From the NCBI GenBank assembly GCA_024280735.1, contig JAJRPO010000058.1, positions 32,179-96,178 on the forward strand: 64,000 nt of DNA. The letters run 5' to 3'. Source of the stretch: Alphaproteobacteria bacterium (GTDB lineage Bacteria; Pseudomonadota; Alphaproteobacteria; Rhodobacterales; Rhodobacteraceae). Made by a program: the position numbers and the translations under genes. How positions within the stretch are numbered: position 1 is the stretch's first letter; each line of letters begins with the position of its first letter. Shown in pieces: positions 61,558 through 64,000 of the stretch. The notes beneath the pieces were generated by a model. That model did no database searches and was not told where the DNA came from. It saw only the letters and a list, made by a program, of their open reading frames with translations.

Positions 61558-63069
61558 CTAGTTGCCCAGTTTCTTAGCCACCAACTGGTTCACCGCCTTG
61601 GGGTTGGCCTTGCCGCCTGTCGCCTTCATCACTTGCCCGACAAACCAGCCCGCTAGTTTTGGGTTGGCTTTGGCCTTTTCGACCTGCGCCGGATTGTCGG
61701 CAATGATCTGGTCGAGCGCGGACTCGATGGCACCTGTGTCGGTGACTTGCTTCATGCCCCGCGCCTCGACGATCTCGGCGGGGGTGCCGCCCTCGGTCCA
61801 GACGATTTCAAACAGGTCTTTGGCGATTTTGCCTGAGATGGCGTCAGAGGCCATCAGGTCCAGAATGCCACCGAGTTGATCGGCGGAAATCGGGCTGTCG
61901 GTAATGGTTAACTCGGCCTTGTTCAAGCGGCCAAACAACTCATTGATCACCCAGTTGGCGGCGAGTTTGCCGTTGCGGCCAGATGCCACGGATTCAAAAT
62001 AGTCGGCATCTTTGGCGTCGGCGGTCAACACACCCGCATCATATTCCGTCATGCCGTAATCCGCCACAAAGCGGGATTTCTTGGCGTCAGGCAGTTCTGG
62101 CAGGGTTTTGGCAATGTCATCAACCCAGTCCTGTTCGATTTCCAAAGGCAGCAAATCGGGGCAGGGGAAATAACGATAGTCCTGCGCTTCTTCTTTGCTG
62201 CGCATGGAGCGGGTTTCGTTTTTGTCTGGATCATAAAGACGGGTTTCTTGGGCAACTTTGCCGCCGTCTTCTAATATGGCGATTTGACGCTTGGCCTCGA
62301 CATCGATGGCCATTTGCATAAAGCGCAGGCTGTTCATGTTTTTGATTTCGCAACGGGTGCCGAGGTGGTCGAAATCTTGGGATTCCTGATAACGTTCATA
62401 ATCGCCGGGCCGACAGATCGACACGTTCACATCCGCGCGCATCGAGCCGTTTTGCATATTGCCATCACAGGTGCCGAGGTAGCGCAGAATTTGGCGCAGC
62501 TTGGTGACAAAGGCGGCCGCCTCCTCTGGTCCTCGAATATCCGGGCGCGATACGATTTCCATCAAGGCGACGCCGGTGCGGTTCAGGTCAACGAAAGACA
62601 TGTTCGGGTCCATGTCATGCACGGATTTTCCGGCGTCTTGCTCAAGGTGGATGCGTTCAATGCGCACCACGCGCGCGACGCCTTGCTCCAGCTCAACCAG
62701 CACTTCGCCTTCGCCCACGATAGGGTGGTACAGTTGGCTGATTTGATAGCCCTGCGGTAGGTCAGGGTAGAAGTAGTTTTTGCGGTCAAAGGCCGAGAAT
62801 AGGTTGATTTCAGCGTTCAGGCCGAGGCCCGTGCGCACCGCCTGTTCAACGCAGTATTCGTTGATGACGGGCAGCATGCCGGGCATGGCCGCATCAACGA
62901 AAGACACGTTGGAATTTGGTTCCGCGCCGAATTTTGTCGAGGCACCGGAGAACAGCTTGGCGTTGCTGGACACCTGCGCGTGGACCTCTAGCCCGATTAC
63001 TAACTCCCAATCTCCCGTCGCGCCTGCGATGGTTTTTGGTTTCGGCTCTGTGAAGGTGAGGTCTAACAT
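61558..63069 (-). CDS. gatB: aspartyl/glutamyl-tRNA amidotransferase subunit B
   Basis: A 503-residue GatB of the GatCAB complex that makes Gln-tRNA(Gln) and/or Asn-tRNA(Asn) by transamidation. It has [20 protein letters not shown], the zinc/kinase-like core ([37 protein letters not shown]) and the C-terminal YqeY tRNA-binding domain (NPQ.. [24 protein letters not shown]). The ATG at 63069 begins MLDLTF; longer upstream frames are not conserved-looking. gatA and gatC are elsewhere. Confidence 0.97.
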   Translation of the reverse strand: MLDLTFTEPKPKTIAGATGDWELVIGLEVHAQVSSNAKLFSGASTKFGAEPNSNVSFVDAAMPGMLPVINEYCVEQAVRTGLGLNAEINLFSAFDRKNYFYPDLPQGYQISQLYHPIVGEGEVLVELEQGVARVVRIERIHLEQDAGKSVHDMDPNMSFVDLNRTGVALMEIVSRPDIRGPEEAAAFVTKLRQILRYLGTCDGNMQNGSMRADVNVSICRPGDYERYQESQDFDHLGTRCEIKNMNSLRFMQMAIDVEAKRQIAILEDGGKVAQETRLYDPDKNETRSMRSKEEAQDYRYFPCPDLLPLEIEQDWVDDIAKTLPELPDAKKSRFVADYGMTEYDAGVLTADAKDADYFESVASGRNGKLAANWVINELFGRLNKAELTITDSPISADQLGGILDLMASDAISGKIAKDLFEIVWTEGGTPAEIVEARGMKQVTDTGAIESALDQIIADNPAQVEKAKANPKLAGWFVGQVMKATGGKANPKAVNQLVAKKLGN

Positions 63070-63145
63070 GAGGATATCCGCGCAAAGTGCTGTTGGCGGT
63101 GTTTTAGGGGGTTGGGCGGATAGGGGCAAGGGGGAGTGTAAGGCA

Positions 63146-63661
63146 TTAGTTTGCAGAAATGCTGACAGAGAGGCTGGTGGTGGCATCCTGCCAGACAAAG
63201 GAATGACGGGTAAGAATCAAGGCCCAATAACGTGGGTCGCGTTTGGAATATTGTGACCAAAGTAGGAACGATTCCCAGCCGTTTAAACCTTGCGGATCGC
63301 TCGGTTCAAGCATGGGGAAAGATTCTTTAACCATTGAGAAGGTCTCAGTCGCAAACTGCTTTCGCTCCTCCTCGTTAAAATGAAGCAACCCATCCGAAAC
63401 GCGACAACGCCTTTTGTCAAATTCAAGAACGATCTTGCTTTTTGGATCGACCCATTCGACGGTGCCAGGGATAAGTTCCATTCTGGTTAGGTGCTGGGTT
63501 GAGGGTATGGGGTGGTGTTTTGCAAACTTGACGCAATAAGTTTCAAATAATTCAATCGCCGCGAGCGCGCGGTTTGGCGGGTTTATCCATGCGGCGCTGG
63601 CCAAACAGCCCGTGATAAAGCCGAGGAGAATAACGGCCATTAGAAACTGTGGTTTTCTCAT
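63146..63661 (-). CDS. putative lipoprotein, unknown function
   Basis: A 171-residue protein with an N-terminal signal and possible lipobox ITGC (residues 16-19: LLGFITGC), so it is probably a lipoprotein or periplasmic. The mature part has cysteines in YCVKFAKHH and RRCRVSDG that could pair, and aromatic blocks [13 protein letters not shown]. No family recognised. It precedes gatB on the same strand by 76 bases. Confidence 0.65.
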   Translation of the reverse strand: MRKPQFLMAVILLGFITGCLASAAWINPPNRALAAIELFETYCVKFAKHHPIPSTQHLTRMELIPGTVEWVDPKSKIVLEFDKRRCRVSDGLLHFNEEERKQFATETFSMVKESFPMLEPSDPQGLNGWESFLLWSQYSKRDPRYWALILTRHSFVWQDATTSLSVSISAN

Positions 63662-63755
63662 GCAGGCTGGCTACCATAAAGTTTGGAGTAGTGTCACGAT
63701 ATTGTTTGCAACTCAGGGGTATGAGGTTTCAACAGTCCCCAATCAGCTAACTTTC

Positions 63756-63872
63756 TTAACCCAAGTTCTCAATCGCAATGTCGCGGGTTTCCTTGACCAC
63801 CTCCATGACGGCGAAAGAATTAGTTTGGCGCACGCCGGGGAGTTTGGATATTTTGTCTCCTAGGGCGTAGAC
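63756..63872 (-). pseudogene. AsnC/Lrp family regulator, C-terminal remnant
   Basis: On the minus strand a stop at 63756-63758 ends 38 codons that read VYALGDKISKLPGV, then RQTNSFAVMEVVKETRDIA, then IENLG. This matches the C-terminal strand-helix-strand of AsnC/Lrp RAM domains. Directly upstream the frame meets TAG (63873-63875), and neither other frame continues the domain to the window edge. It looks like the tail of a deleted or interrupted regulator gene. Confidence 0.55.
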
Positions 63873-64000
63873 CTATAAACGGCATTGTGATTCAAGGTAT
63901 GAAACAGGGAGAATTTCATATCTGGGACATTTTGGTTAACGCAAGAACAATTCAATAACATCAAGCCACTACTGCCGAACAAACCGCGTGGTGTGCCACG

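Noticed and set aside
1..64000. CRISPR arrays, tRNA/rRNA genes, prophage or complete IS elements
   Set aside because: No regularly spaced repeats, no cloverleaf-like or rRNA-like sequence, and no transposase or integrase reading frame was recognised.

Overview
The window looks like chromosomal DNA of an alphaproteobacterium of the Rhodobacterales (Roseobacter-type). This is judged from the gene set and order: a pcm-tolC-PopZ-like run, GcrA, lysC-ptsP, ClpS, a type III ornithine-decarboxylase-like enzyme with a divergent Lrp regulator, an SLC5-type sensor kinase, and a Tat-exported HAAT-type ABC system next to acetyl-CoA synthetase. GC content is moderate. No rRNA, tRNA, CRISPR array, prophage or complete insertion sequence was seen.

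Layout. 0-4 kb: end of a beta-helix protein, then a minus-strand run of pcm, tolC and a PopZ-like gene. 4-10 kb: sulfatase, DUF2235 hydrolase, PhnZ-like HD protein, apt, and a PLP decarboxylase with its divergent Lrp regulator. 10-19 kb: valS, a SnoaL-like protein, a membrane hydrolase gene broken by a small mobile element, a GntR/FadR regulator, an OmpA lipoprotein, an Ada-like methyltransferase, nth and a PfkB kinase. 18.7-26 kb: divergent sulfotransferase and glycosyltransferase, HIT protein, SDR, rsmC, clpS and a D,D-carboxypeptidase. 26-34 kb: a five-gene peptide-type ABC operon and a second sulfatase-superfamily hydrolase. 34-42 kb: Lrp regulator and class V aminotransferase, ptsP-lysC, a frameshifted esterase-like gene, DUF1178 and gcrA. 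42-54 kb: a sensing operon (XRE regulator, CheY-like regulator, small membrane protein, SLC5-STAC histidine kinase) divergent from a five-gene ABC importer followed by acs. 54-64 kb: membrane protein, FAD oxidoreductase, rpmB, PCuAC-like protein, tdk, a DUF1800/DUF1501 pair, DUF4177, gatB, a lipoprotein and the tail of an AsnC/Lrp gene.

How genes may work together. The most system-like block is 42-54 kb. Four genes with overlapping or tight junctions would sense something at the membrane and regulate transcription. Divergently, a Tat-exported binding protein, two permeases and two ATPases feed directly into acetyl-CoA synthetase. My reading is a carboxylate (acetate, lactate or propionate-like) sensing, uptake and activation module; the substrate is inferred from context only.

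Small-scale structure is also informative. A 101-bp palindromic element sits in a TA duplication and breaks a hydrolase gene whose frame is restored exactly when the element is removed. A dispersed GTAGGGTGGG hairpin family supplies the TAG stop codons of three neighbouring genes. Strong hairpins separate the binding-protein gene from the permease genes in both ABC operons.
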